From: G963662655 sp963665015
GTDB taxonomy: Bacteria > Cloacimonadota > Cloacimonadia > Cloacimonadales > JAIOQZ01
Reading direction: 5' to 3'
Assembly: GCA_963665015.2 (NCBI GenBank)
Contig: CAXXSY010000003.1
Location: forward strand, 930,001 to 994,000
DNA: 64,000 nt
The translations under genes and the position numbers were made by a program. Below, one piece after another: positions 16,076 through 24,588 of the stretch (position 1 is the stretch's first letter; each line of letters starts with the position of its first letter). Below the pieces are notes generated by a model. It made no database searches. It saw only the letters and a program-made list of their open reading frames with translations, and was not told the DNA's origin.

Positions 16076-18142
16076 ATGAAAGCGCCCAACAAAAGTCGGT
16101 TTGGTAATGCAACGCGATCGGTCAGCCTGGTTTTACTCATTCTTCTGGTTGCACCGTGCATGTGGCTGCACGCGGCGGTAAGAGAAGTAGCCGACGGTGT
16201 GGAGTTCCAGTATGACGCACCGGATGCGCAATCGGTTTCCGTGGCAGGGACGTTCAACGAATGGAACACCACCGCGACGATTTTGCAGAAGAATGACGAC
16301 GGCGTATGGACCGCGACGGTCATGCTGCCTCCCGGAAAACATCAGTACAAGTTTGTGGTCGATGGTAACTGGTTTTTCGATCCCGATCACAGCAACCTGA
16401 TGGACGATGGCTACGGTGGCTCGAATTCACTGGTGGAGATCGACGGCAAAGGCAAAATGGTCGCCGCGAAGGAAGTCAAGCGCGAGGGCATCGCCAGCAT
16501 GATCAATCCAAAGGTCTTTTTCACCGGCAGGTATTATACGAAGTACATCTTCCAGAAAGACAAAGAAGAATCGCGGTACATGCTGGACAGACCGCTACAC
16601 GACATCGACCTGGGATTGACAATCAAGTTCAACGACCAGTTTGAGGGCTTCACGGTGATGAACATCAACAACACCGACGAAGGAACCGACATGTGGAATA
16701 CCCACCTGACATTCAAGAAGACCTACCTCAAGCTCAAGACCGACTATTTCCATCTGACCGCCTTCGACAAGTATGGATTTATTACCTTTGACGATCCCCT
16801 GCACCTCGTAGGTGATATCGGTAAATATCACTACGCGTTCGGCTACAATCAACGCGGTGTGTATGCGAAATCCGGCGAGGAGTTCTTCGACAGCCTGATG
16901 GGCGATATTCCTGTTCGTTTCACACTCGAGGGCCTCTATACTGACGATGCGACCGATTCCGAAACTGATAACGGTGCTGAAAGAGCTACTCTGAGCTGGC
17001 TGATATCGTCCCGCGAGAACAACGAGAAGTCTCTCCGCGTGGGAAATACGATCTACGGTGTGAGGATATCGACATCCGACCTCCTCCAGAAGCACGATAC
17101 GTATGGCTACGACCTGACCTATGAACACAAAATGATGGGTGGAGGCTGGAAAGCGCCGATGATGTTCGCGATCGATGCGGAATATTCCACGTTCGAGAAC
17201 CGTGACAACTTCAAGAACTACGGTAACGAGAGCTACCCCATGATCGTGGAGGAGGAAGTCACCTGGATGAAGGGTAATGCCGGATGGTATGGCCTGCGCA
17301 TCGATTTCCCAGCCGCGCTGAAACTGAATGCTCACTTGCAGACCAACACCGTCGAATATGTTATCGATACCGGCGAGAACCCGGATAACCTTACCCCCAA
17401 TCCCGAAACAACGACGGAAGAGATATCCCGAAACCGCTTCGGACTGGGTGCTGACTTCGAAACGGGTGATTTCACAGCGCACTTCGGAATGAAATACTGG
17501 ACGTACGAGTTCCCGGATTCGCTGGTTGACTGGAATAATTACTACCGCTACATGGAGAAAACCGACGGCAACGGACGCTGGTTCCAGCGCTATTCCGATA
17601 TGCCGTTCAACCGCTACACCGTGCTGGGCTACGAAGAAGCGCTGGTCTGGAATCTTGCACTGGGCTACAAGTTCGACCTGTTTCTTCCCATCGACATCGA
17701 TTGGGATGCCGCCTTCGCCCACCAGGGATTCATGCGGGAAGCGAAATACATCGAGAACGTGATCGCGGTCGGTATCCATCTCAGCAAGGAATGGATGATC
17801 TGGTCCAGCACGCGCGTTCCGTACTACAACGATCCTTATCTGGGACTCGAAACCGATTTCGGCAACGACGAGGACGTGTGGGTATGCAATTACACCGAAC
17901 TCGCCTACATCCTGTCCGATCAGGTACGGCTCTCCTTCGGGTGGGGCGTCAATCCGCGAGCGCTCAACGGCGTTACAGACGAGTTCTACGAGGGCGGACG
18001 TGACGAATACCTTACCGGGGCGGCCGATTACGAGGAATACACGGAAAACGCCTATCTGGATACCGGCGAGAAGATTCGTCAGGCGGAGCAAACGCTCGAA
18101 AACGAAAAACGCTTCATGCTGGAAGCGACGCTGAAATTCTAA
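16076..18142 (+). CDS. CBM48 domain fused to an outer-membrane beta-barrel
   Basis: A 688-residue protein. Residues 1-36 are a signal peptide with 'VSLVLLILLVAPCMWLHAA'. Residues about 38-125 are a CBM48/AMPK glycogen-binding module: 'GVEFQYDAPDAQSVSVAGTF', 'NEWNTTATILQK', 'PPGKHQYKFVVDGNWFFDPD' and 'DDGYGGSNSLVEIDG'. The remaining ~550 residues are barrel-like strands ending in 'RFMLEATLKF' with terminal Phe. The natural reading is an outer-membrane channel carrying a starch-binding domain at its N-terminus. I prefer the ATG with AGGAG upstream; another ATG at 16019 overlaps the previous stop and would add 19 residues. CBM48 is normally found attached to GH13 enzymes or kinases, so this arrangement is odd. 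Confidence 0.78.
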   Translation: MKAPNKSRFGNATRSVSLVLLILLVAPCMWLHAAVREVADGVEFQYDAPDAQSVSVAGTFNEWNTTATILQKNDDGVWTATVMLPPGKHQYKFVVDGNWFFDPDHSNLMDDGYGGSNSLVEIDGKGKMVAAKEVKREGIASMINPKVFFTGRYYTKYIFQKDKEESRYMLDRPLHDIDLGLTIKFNDQFEGFTVMNINNTDEGTDMWNTHLTFKKTYLKLKTDYFHLTAFDKYGFITFDDPLHLVGDIGKYHYAFGYNQRGVYAKSGEEFFDSLMGDIPVRFTLEGLYTDDATDSETDNGAERATLSWLISSRENNEKSLRVGNTIYGVRISTSDLLQKHDTYGYDLTYEHKMMGGGWKAPMMFAIDAEYSTFENRDNFKNYGNESYPMIVEEEVTWMKGNAGWYGLRIDFPAALKLNAHLQTNTVEYVIDTGENPDNLTPNPETTTEEISRNRFGLGADFETGDFTAHFGMKYWTYEFPDSLVDWNNYYRYMEKTDGNGRWFQRYSDMPFNRYTVLGYEEALVWNLALGYKFDLFLPIDIDWDAAFAHQGFMREAKYIENVIAVGIHLSKEWMIWSSTRVPYYNDPYLGLETDFGNDEDVWVCNYTELAYILSDQVRLSFGWGVNPRALNGVTDEFYEGGRDEYLTGAADYEEYTENAYLDTGEKIRQAEQTLENEKRFMLEATLKF

Positions 18143-18151
18143 GGAGGTTGC

Positions 18152-18568
18152 ATGAAGAGATACTTTGTCATTCTCATCGTTGTCCTCCTGATCGCGGGTT
18201 GCGAGCTGAACTTCATCAAGAAACGGCTTCCGCCGCCCTACAAGACGAAAGAAGGCGTTGTATTCCAATACGAAGCGCCATCGGCGAGGATGGTGACCCT
18301 GGCGGGTGATTTCCCGGACAACCTCTGGGGCGGAACCGCATCCACCAGCGCGCAGTACGATCCCAATATCGATAAAATGTACGACGATGGAACCCACGGC
18401 GATCTGGAAGCTGGTGACGGCATCTGGACGCTCGTCAAGAAGCTGACCCCCGGAAGATACACATATAAATACGTGGTCGATCGCAATTCGTGGTTCACCG
18501 ACCCCAACGCGCTCGACTACACAGACGACGGCTATGGCGGTAAGAATTCCGTGCTGGTCGTCGAATAG
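18152..18568 (+). CDS. Stand-alone CBM48 lipoprotein
   Basis: A 138-residue lipoprotein: 'VILIVVLLIAGCELNF' gives a lipobox Cys at 17. Nearly all the rest is one CBM48/glycogen-binding module: 'GVVFQYEAPSARMVTLAGDF', 'GDGIWTLVKKLTPGRYTYKY', 'VVDRNSWFTDPNALDY' and 'DDGYGGKNSVLVVE'. The insert 'DPNIDKMYDDGTHGDLEAGD' lies between the first strands and resembles a Ca-binding loop. It starts 9 bp after the CBM48-barrel gene with AAGGAGG. It has no enzyme domain, so it is likely a surface glycan-binding lipoprotein, filling the place that SusE/SusF-type proteins hold in classical starch systems. Confidence 0.85.
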   Translation: MKRYFVILIVVLLIAGCELNFIKKRLPPPYKTKEGVVFQYEAPSARMVTLAGDFPDNLWGGTASTSAQYDPNIDKMYDDGTHGDLEAGDGIWTLVKKLTPGRYTYKYVVDRNSWFTDPNALDYTDDGYGGKNSVLVVE

Positions 18569-18586
18569 ATCATGAGGTACGAAAAT

Positions 18587-19546
18587 ATGAAATGGATAAC
18601 AGGCATCATCGCCATCTTACTGATATTTGTCGCGTGTGAGGAGACACCCACCGACGGTCCATTTTACCACAACGCGTCGATAGAGGGTTATGTCCAGTTT
18701 GAGGAGGCCGCGACCGATACGATTACCGCCACGGTTAATCTCTATCTGAATAACGACGGGGAATTCTTCGATTTCGGTAGCACTACGACAGATGCGGACG
18801 GATACTGGCATGTGGAACCCCTGTCGGCAGGTGACTATTCACTGAATTTCTTCTCTTCGATGTACGGTAGTAAAAGCGTTGAGGTGACGGTATTGCCTGA
18901 TCGTGTAACAACGGTCGATACCGTGGTTTTCGAATATTTCGAACCGCTTGAGGAACTTACAATTGCCGTGGATGCCGATATCAGTGACTGGAACGATCCG
19001 TTCTACGTGAATGAACATGTTTCGAACTGGGGACCGAACGATTTCGGATCGCTCTATCTTGCCCGGAACGACTCCCTTCTCTTCATCGGTGTGACCGGTG
19101 AATTCTCAAGCTCGGACAATACGGTGAATTTCTACATCGACAAGGATTTCGGTGACGGTACCGGTGTGAACGATTTTTCGACAATCGGTGGTGGCGATGC
19201 AGGAAACCGGCTTCGTAAAGCCGTTACGACTCCCGATAACTTCGGCGCTGATTTGGCGATCTGTAATTGGGCGCTGGCGGATCCGTATATCGTTAGCCTT
19301 TCGAATCCGGGTGAGGTTGATTCGAACTTGCTCGAGTGTGAAATCGCAATGACCTCGAGCTGCATCGAGATCGCAATCCCGTTCAAGCAGATATACGGTA
19401 CCGAAGTGATGAATTCGAGGCAGTTCATCGCTCTGATTGCAATCATTGGCGGTGGCGGTGACGATTATTTCGCGGACGATTCCATCCCGCAACAAGCAAA
19501 CGTCGCCAGTTTCCAGACTGTTATCGAAGCCTTGTTGTTGCATTAA
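18587..19546 (+). CDS. Lipoprotein with carboxypeptidase-regulatory-like and DOMON-like domains
   Basis: A 319-residue lipoprotein starting 'MKWITGIIAILLIFVACEET' (lipobox Cys). Residues about 30-120 form a carboxypeptidase-regulatory-like beta-sandwich with 'TTDADGYWHVEPLSAGDYSL'. The rest resembles DOMON/CBM9-type carbohydrate-binding sheets: 'LTIAVDADISDWNDPFYV', 'SLYLARNDSLLFIGVTGEFS' and 'VNFYIDKDFGDGTGVNDF'. The similarity to the 12456 gene in its 'own-weight' binding fold is by pattern only. I chose the ATG after GAGGTACGA; another ATG lies 15 bases upstream. Likely surface-exposed and part of the same glucan operon. Confidence 0.7.
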   Translation: MKWITGIIAILLIFVACEETPTDGPFYHNASIEGYVQFEEAATDTITATVNLYLNNDGEFFDFGSTTTDADGYWHVEPLSAGDYSLNFFSSMYGSKSVEVTVLPDRVTTVDTVVFEYFEPLEELTIAVDADISDWNDPFYVNEHVSNWGPNDFGSLYLARNDSLLFIGVTGEFSSSDNTVNFYIDKDFGDGTGVNDFSTIGGGDAGNRLRKAVTTPDNFGADLAICNWALADPYIVSLSNPGEVDSNLLECEIAMTSSCIEIAIPFKQIYGTEVMNSRQFIALIAIIGGGGDDYFADDSIPQQANVASFQTVIEALLLH

Positions 19547-19568
19547 TCAAGGATATGAGGAGAGGTTC

Positions 19569-22500
19569 ATGAGGAATATTATCATAGCGATTTGCCTGAT
19601 TGTCGTTCTTGCTGTGGCGGGTTGCGCGACGCTCGGCTTCGGCGATTTCGAGGGAGAGACGAGGCAGTCGAAATCGGATGCCAAAGTCGTCGTGGCGACC
19701 GGCAACATAACCATTACATACAAGAATCCGAGTGTGTCGTCGGTATCGGTCGCGGGAGATTTCAACGACTGGAATTCATCCGCCAATCCGATGACCCAGG
19801 ACGGCGACACCTGGACGGTCTCGCTCGATCTCGACCCGGGCGAATACATGTACAAATTCGTGATCAACGACGCGGACTGGGTTGTCGATCCGAACAATTC
19901 CAACACTGCGGACGACGGCTATGGCGGACAGAACTCCGTTCTGACAGTCGGCGGTACGGCAAAGAAAGCCGCAAAGAAGGAAACTCCGAAACCGGCGAAA
20001 GTCGAAGGCGGAACCATCGTCATCTACAAGGACGCGGGTGCTTCATCCGTATCTATCGCAGGCGATTTCAACAACTGGGACATGGGCGCAACGCCGATGG
20101 TCAAAGACGGCGACACCTGGAAGGGCGGACTCGATCTGGCGCCGGGCGAATACATGTACAAGTTCGTGGTCAACGGTTCCGATTGGAAGGTTGATCCGAA
20201 CAATCCCAACACTGCGGACGACGGCTATGGCGGACAGAACTCCGTCCTGACGGTCGGCGGTACGGCAAAGAAAGTCGAACCCAAAAAGGAAGCCCCGAAG
20301 AAGGTGAAGATCGAGGGGAACACCATCTTCACTTACAACGACGCGGGTGCTTCGTCCGTATCCATCGCGGGTGATTTCAACAACTGGGACATGGCCGCCA
20401 CGCCGATGGTCAAAGATGGGGACACCTGGAAGGTCGGACTCGATCTGACGCCGGGCGAATACATGTACAAGTTCGTGGTCAACGGTTCCGAATGGAAGGT
20501 CGATCCGAACAATCCCAACACCGCGGACGACGGCTACGGCGGACAGAATTCGGTTCTCGTTGTCGGAGGCGAGCAAAAAACGGGGGAGAAGAAGGTGTCA
20601 GCAAAAGCAGAAAAAAAGACTGCGACAGGTGAGATACCGGTCACATTCACCTACGAACCGCTGATCGGCGGCAAGCACGATATCTACGTTGCCGGGGACT
20701 TCAACGAGTGGTCTCCAACGGCGACGAAGATGAAGGAAGACGCCGGAATTTATTCCGCGACAATGAAACTCCTGCCGGGGAAATATGCTTATAAATTCGT
20801 AGTCGATGGCAACTGGATTACCGACGAGAACGCGATGGAATTCGCAGGCGACGGTTACGGCGGACAGAACTCGATCGTCTATGCGGGTGACCCGAAGGAA
20901 ATGAACGCGCTCAGGCAGGTGAAATTCCGCTACAAACCGGGCAAGATCGTCAAAGAGGTCTATCTTGCGGGTTCTTTCAACGCCTGGAACCAGAAGGATG
21001 ACCGGATGCTCGATACCGGCGACGGTACCTACGAGACTATCCTGCTGCTCAAGCCGGACGAGTACCATTACAAGTTCGTGGTAGATGGCATGGAATGGCT
21101 GCACGATCCCAACGCGCAGCGATTCGCGGACGACGGCTTCGGCGGCAAAAACTCCGTCGTGCTGGTTGACGACAGCTTCCCGGTCGTGACGCTCGAAAGG
21201 GGGGACGGACAGATTCTCACTTACGGAATCTCGACCGGACAGACCATCGAGACGGTCAACCCGTTGTCCGACAAGACGGTCGAATTCAAGACCAAAGCGC
21301 ACCTCGGCGACGTCGAGAACGTCGCATTCTGGAAAGACGGCAAAGAGCTGCCCATGAAGATGGTCTCCGAAGACGGCAGCTTCGAATACTTCAAGATTTT
21401 TGTCGAACTGAAGAGCCCGACGGAGGAATTCGATTATTGCTTCGTTTATCACGATGGCGGCAAGACATACTACCTGCTGAACGGTGAGATCACAGAGAAG
21501 ATGGTCAGCGCGAAGTTGTTCCACTATCCGGTCGAGGGACTGGAGCCCTTCCTGACGCCCAACTGGGTCAAGGAAGGCGTGATCTATCAGATTTTCCCGG
21601 AACGCTTCTGCAACGGCAGCAAGGACAACGACCCGGACTTCTCCGAGTGGTACTACGACGGTATGCGTACCGCCCCGCCCAAGGGAAAGAAGCTGGGCAA
21701 GGATAAGGTCTATTATCGATTGATCGAGGATTGGTACGACGTCGCGCCGCTGACCAGCAATCCCTACCACCCGGAAGGAAAGCCGGACTGGTGGGCGTTC
21801 TACGGTGGCGACATCGTCGGCGTGCACGAGAAACTCGACTACCTCGAAGACCTTGGCATCACCATCATCTATTTCAATCCCATCTTCCAGGCGCGCTCCA
21901 ACCACAAGTACGACGCAGCAGACTACATGAAGATGGACCCGCATTTCGGAACCGAAGCGCAGCTCAAGGCGTTCGTGAAGGATGCCCATGCGCGCGGAAT
22001 CCGGATCATCCTCGACGTGGCGTTCAACCACACCGGCGATACCTTCTGGGCGTTCCAGGAAGGCAAGAAGAACGGACCCGCCTCCGAGTACTACACCTGG
22101 TACGAATGGAAGAAATGGCCGCTCCCCGAAAGCAACTACAAGCCGGACGACTACTACGCGTGCTGGTGGGGCTTCGGCGAGATGCCCGACCTCGATTACG
22201 ACCGCAGCCGACCCAACGCCTCTGAGAACTCGATTACCGATATCAGCCAGGCCGAGCCGAACAGGCCGGTGGTCGATTACATCCTCGGGCTAGTCGATTA
22301 CTGGATCGGCGACGTGGGCTTCGACGGCTTCCGTCTGGACGTGCCCAACGAGGTGCCGTTCTGGTTCTGGAAGCTCTTCCGCGAACGTGTGAAAGAGGTG
22401 AAACCGGACGCCTATCTGGTGGGCGAAATCTGGAGCAACGCGGTTGATTGGGTCAACGACGACTACTTCGACGCCGTGATGAACTACGCCTACTTCAAGG

Positions 22501-23111
22501 ACCCGGTGCAGCGCTTCTTCAATCAGCGAAGTTGTAGCGCACGCATGTTCGACCGCGATCTCAAGCCCGGACTGCTCACCTACCCAACCCAGGCGACGCA
22601 GGTCATGATGAACCTCATCGACAGCCACGACACTTTCCGCTATCTCGAAACCGCGGGTGGCGACGTCAACCGGCTCAAGATGGCGGCATTCTTCCAGATG
22701 ACCTACGTGGGCGCGCCGCACGTCTGGTACGGCGACGAGATCGGCATGATGGGCAAGCACGATCCCGACTGCCGCAGACCTTTCGAATGGAACTACACCG
22801 GCGATGCGGATCGCGTGGCATTACGCGACTACTACAAGAAGCTTATCCGGATCAGGAAGGAGAACCCGGTGCTGACCAAGGGCGATTTCAAGACCCTCCT
22901 CACCCGTGATAAAATCTATGGCTACCTGCGCGACTACAAAGGGCAGAAGATCGTCTGCGTCATCAACAACGAGATCGAGCCACGCGACATCGAAATGGAC
23001 GTCCCGATGAACGGCAACCTGACCGACCTCATGACCGGCAAGACTTACCCCGTCAAGGACGGCAAGATCACCATCCACCTCGACGGACAGACCGGCGCGA
23101 TATTGAAGTAA
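19569..23111 (+). CDS. Surface amylase lipoprotein: five CBM48 modules and a GH13 domain
   Basis: A 1,180-residue lipoprotein (signal with lipobox 'LAVAGCATLG'). Five CBM48 modules lie near residues 45-125, 147-230, 251-333, 356-440 and 449-535, each with 'AGDFN' or 'AGSFN', 'YKFVV/I' and 'DDGYGGQNSV' or 'DDGFGGKNSV'. The second and third are almost identical, with a 309-bp period. A CBM34-like neopullulanase N-domain (about 538-660) precedes the GH13 barrel. GH13 regions I-IV are visible: 'LDVAFNHTGD' (about 815), 'GFRLDVPNE' with the nucleophile Asp (920), 'VGEIWS' with the acid Glu (951) and 'NLIDSHDTFR' (1018). A C-terminal beta-domain follows. The best call is a neopullulanase/cyclomaltodextrinase/alpha-amylase-like enzyme acting on surface-bound starch or glycogen. 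A hairpin terminator lies 50 bp downstream. Confidence 0.93.
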   Translation: MRNIIIAICLIVVLAVAGCATLGFGDFEGETRQSKSDAKVVVATGNITITYKNPSVSSVSVAGDFNDWNSSANPMTQDGDTWTVSLDLDPGEYMYKFVINDADWVVDPNNSNTADDGYGGQNSVLTVGGTAKKAAKKETPKPAKVEGGTIVIYKDAGASSVSIAGDFNNWDMGATPMVKDGDTWKGGLDLAPGEYMYKFVVNGSDWKVDPNNPNTADDGYGGQNSVLTVGGTAKKVEPKKEAPKKVKIEGNTIFTYNDAGASSVSIAGDFNNWDMAATPMVKDGDTWKVGLDLTPGEYMYKFVVNGSEWKVDPNNPNTADDGYGGQNSVLVVGGEQKTGEKKVSAKAEKKTATGEIPVTFTYEPLIGGKHDIYVAGDFNEWSPTATKMKEDAGIYSATMKLLPGKYAYKFVVDGNWITDENAMEFAGDGYGGQNSIVYAGDPKEMNALRQVKFRYKPGKIVKEVYLAGSFNAWNQKDDRMLDTGDGTYETILLLKPDEYHYKFVVDGMEWLHDPNAQRFADDGFGGKNSVVLVDDSFPVVTLERGDGQILTYGISTGQTIETVNPLSDKTVEFKTKAHLGDVENVAFWKDGKELPMKMVSEDGSFEYFKIFVELKSPTEEFDYCFVYHDGGKTYYLLNGEITEKMVSAKLFHYPVEGLEPFLTPNWVKEGVIYQIFPERFCNGSKDNDPDFSEWYYDGMRTAPPKGKKLGKDKVYYRLIEDWYDVAPLTSNPYHPEGKPDWWAFYGGDIVGVHEKLDYLEDLGITIIYFNPIFQARSNHKYDAADYMKMDPHFGTEAQLKAFVKDAHARGIRIILDVAFNHTGDTFWAFQEGKKNGPASEYYTWYEWKKWPLPESNYKPDDYYACWWGFGEMPDLDYDRSRPNASENSITDISQAEPNRPVVDYILGLVDYWIGDVGFDGFRLDVPNEVPFWFWKLFRERVKEVKPDAYLVGEIWSNAVDWVNDDYFDAVMNYAYFKDPVQRFFNQRSCSARMFDRDLKPGLLTYPTQATQVMMNLIDSHDTFRYLETAGGDVNRLKMAAFFQMTYVGAPHVWYGDEIGMMGKHDPDCRRPFEWNYTGDADRVALRDYYKKLIRIRKENPVLTKGDFKTLLTRDKIYGYLRDYKGQKIVCVINNEIEPRDIEMDVPMNGNLTDLMTGKTYPVKDGKITIHLDGQTGAILK

Positions 23112-23160
23112 CGGAGGAAACGAAAAGATTTCTTAGGAAAAATACTTGAATAATTTCAAC

Positions 23161-23190
23161 AAGGGCAGGACAATGGTTCTGCCCTTTCAC
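23161..23190 (+). terminator. Terminator-like hairpin after the GH13 gene
   Basis: AAGGGCAG (23161-23168) pairs with CTGCCCTT (23179-23186) around a 10-nt loop; TTTC follows. The T-tract is short, but its place at the end of the glucan operon fits. Confidence 0.65.
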
Positions 23191-23214
23191 TATATCTGAT
23201 TGGAGGAAACGACG

Positions 23215-24588
23215 ATGTTGAAAAAGCTTAGAATCAAGAACTTCAAGCTCTGGGAAGACACCGGTGAGATCGACATGAAGCCGCTGACCCTGTTCTTCGG
23301 AACCAACAGCTCCGGGAAGTCGAGTATCGGACAGTTCCTGATGATGCTGAAGCAGACGGCGCAGTCATCCGATCGACAAATTGTTCTGTATTCCGGGACG
23401 AAGGATACTCCAATCCAGGTTGGATCCTTTTCAGAATATATCCATCAGCATGATCCGGGTAAGGCTCTCAGCTTCGAATATGTTTGGCAGGCAAGCGATG
23501 AAATCATTTTGCCTGGAACGAAGACAAGTGGTCAGGAGATATCATTCACTGCTACAGTGCATCAAAGTAGTAAGAATTTATCTGCTCCGTACATCTCAAT
23601 GTTTTCGTATAGCTATCACAATGGTGGTGAGAGTCCGATTAAATTGGGCATGAAAAGGGAGGATAGTAAAGGGAAATATGACCTTTTGCAAAGCAATGTC
23701 AGTTTCAAACGCAATGTCGGTAGAGCATGGGGACTTCCCGATCCAATTCGGTACTATGGGTTTCCCGATGAAGTGATTGCATACTATCAGGATACGGATA
23801 CAATACAAAACCTGAATCTGGCGAATGAATATCTATTCAAAAATCTCTATTATCTTGGGCCCCTACGTCAAAAACCTGAACGATTGTACATGTGGGCAGG
23901 AAACAGACCTGAGAGTGTTGGTTATTCAGGCGAAAACACGATATCCGCGATTCTATCGGCCAAAGAACGAAAATTGAACTTCGGTGTAAAGAAACGGTAT
24001 CTCGATTTCGAAGTTGCCCTCGCCACGGAGCTTATCAAGATGGGGTTGATTCATGAATTCCGTGTCAAACCAATTTCTAAAAACAGACAGGAATACGAGG
24101 TACAAGTCAAGACCATCGGTTCATCGGAATACGTCACGCTACCAGACGTCGGTTTCGGCGTCTCGCAGGTGCTGCCGGTACTCACGCAATTATTTTATGC
24201 CCCATCGAATTCGATCATCATCATGGAACAGCCGGAAATCCATCTTCATCCAAGCGCTCAGGCGGCACTTGCGGATGTCATGATCGATGCGATCAATGCG
24301 CGGGAAAATGGCAAACCGCGCAATATTCAGCTTATTATCGAGACACATTCGGAGCATTTTTTAAATCGATTGTGCAGGAGAATCGCTGAGCAGAAAGTTT
24401 CACATGATCAGGTTTCAATGAGTTACGCTACTGTCAGAGGACAGAAAGCGGTATTGCGTCCATTAGATGTGAACTTTTACGGTGAGATACAAAACTGGCC
24501 GCCTAACTTCTTTGGAGACGAAATGGCTGATATTGCCGGAAGAGCCGAGGCTGCAATTCAGCGTAAACGGGAACAGGCTCAATCTTGA
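23215..24588 (+). CDS. AAA/ABC-type ATPase with C-terminal DUF3696-like domain
   Basis: A 457-residue ATPase of the OLD/RecF-like group. The Walker A is 'LTLFFGTNSSGKSSIGQFLM', the signature region is 'LPDVGFGVSQVLPVLTQL', Walker B is 'SIIIMEQPEIHLHPSAQA', and the switch His is in 'LIIETHSEHFLNRL'. The C-terminal 'GEIQNWPPNFFGDEMADIA' is the DUF3696 pattern. Members are putative nucleotide-switched sensors that work with nucleases, often in defence islands. A GGAGG at 23202 supports this start. The next gene overlaps its stop by one base. The DNA here is noticeably AT-richer than the glucan genes, suggesting acquisition. I cannot assign it to a named defence system. Confidence 0.85.
   Translation: MLKKLRIKNFKLWEDTGEIDMKPLTLFFGTNSSGKSSIGQFLMMLKQTAQSSDRQIVLYSGTKDTPIQVGSFSEYIHQHDPGKALSFEYVWQASDEIILPGTKTSGQEISFTATVHQSSKNLSAPYISMFSYSYHNGGESPIKLGMKREDSKGKYDLLQSNVSFKRNVGRAWGLPDPIRYYGFPDEVIAYYQDTDTIQNLNLANEYLFKNLYYLGPLRQKPERLYMWAGNRPESVGYSGENTISAILSAKERKLNFGVKKRYLDFEVALATELIKMGLIHEFRVKPISKNRQEYEVQVKTIGSSEYVTLPDVGFGVSQVLPVLTQLFYAPSNSIIIMEQPEIHLHPSAQAALADVMIDAINARENGKPRNIQLIIETHSEHFLNRLCRRIAEQKVSHDQVSMSYATVRGQKAVLRPLDVNFYGEIQNWPPNFFGDEMADIAGRAEAAIQRKREQAQS

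Noticed and set aside
16595..18397. A 600-residue minus-strand frame
   Set aside because: Antisense to the CBM48-barrel gene; no signal, domain or ribosome site of its own.
20598..22031. A 477-residue minus-strand frame
   Set aside because: Antisense to the GH13 gene, with typical shadow composition.
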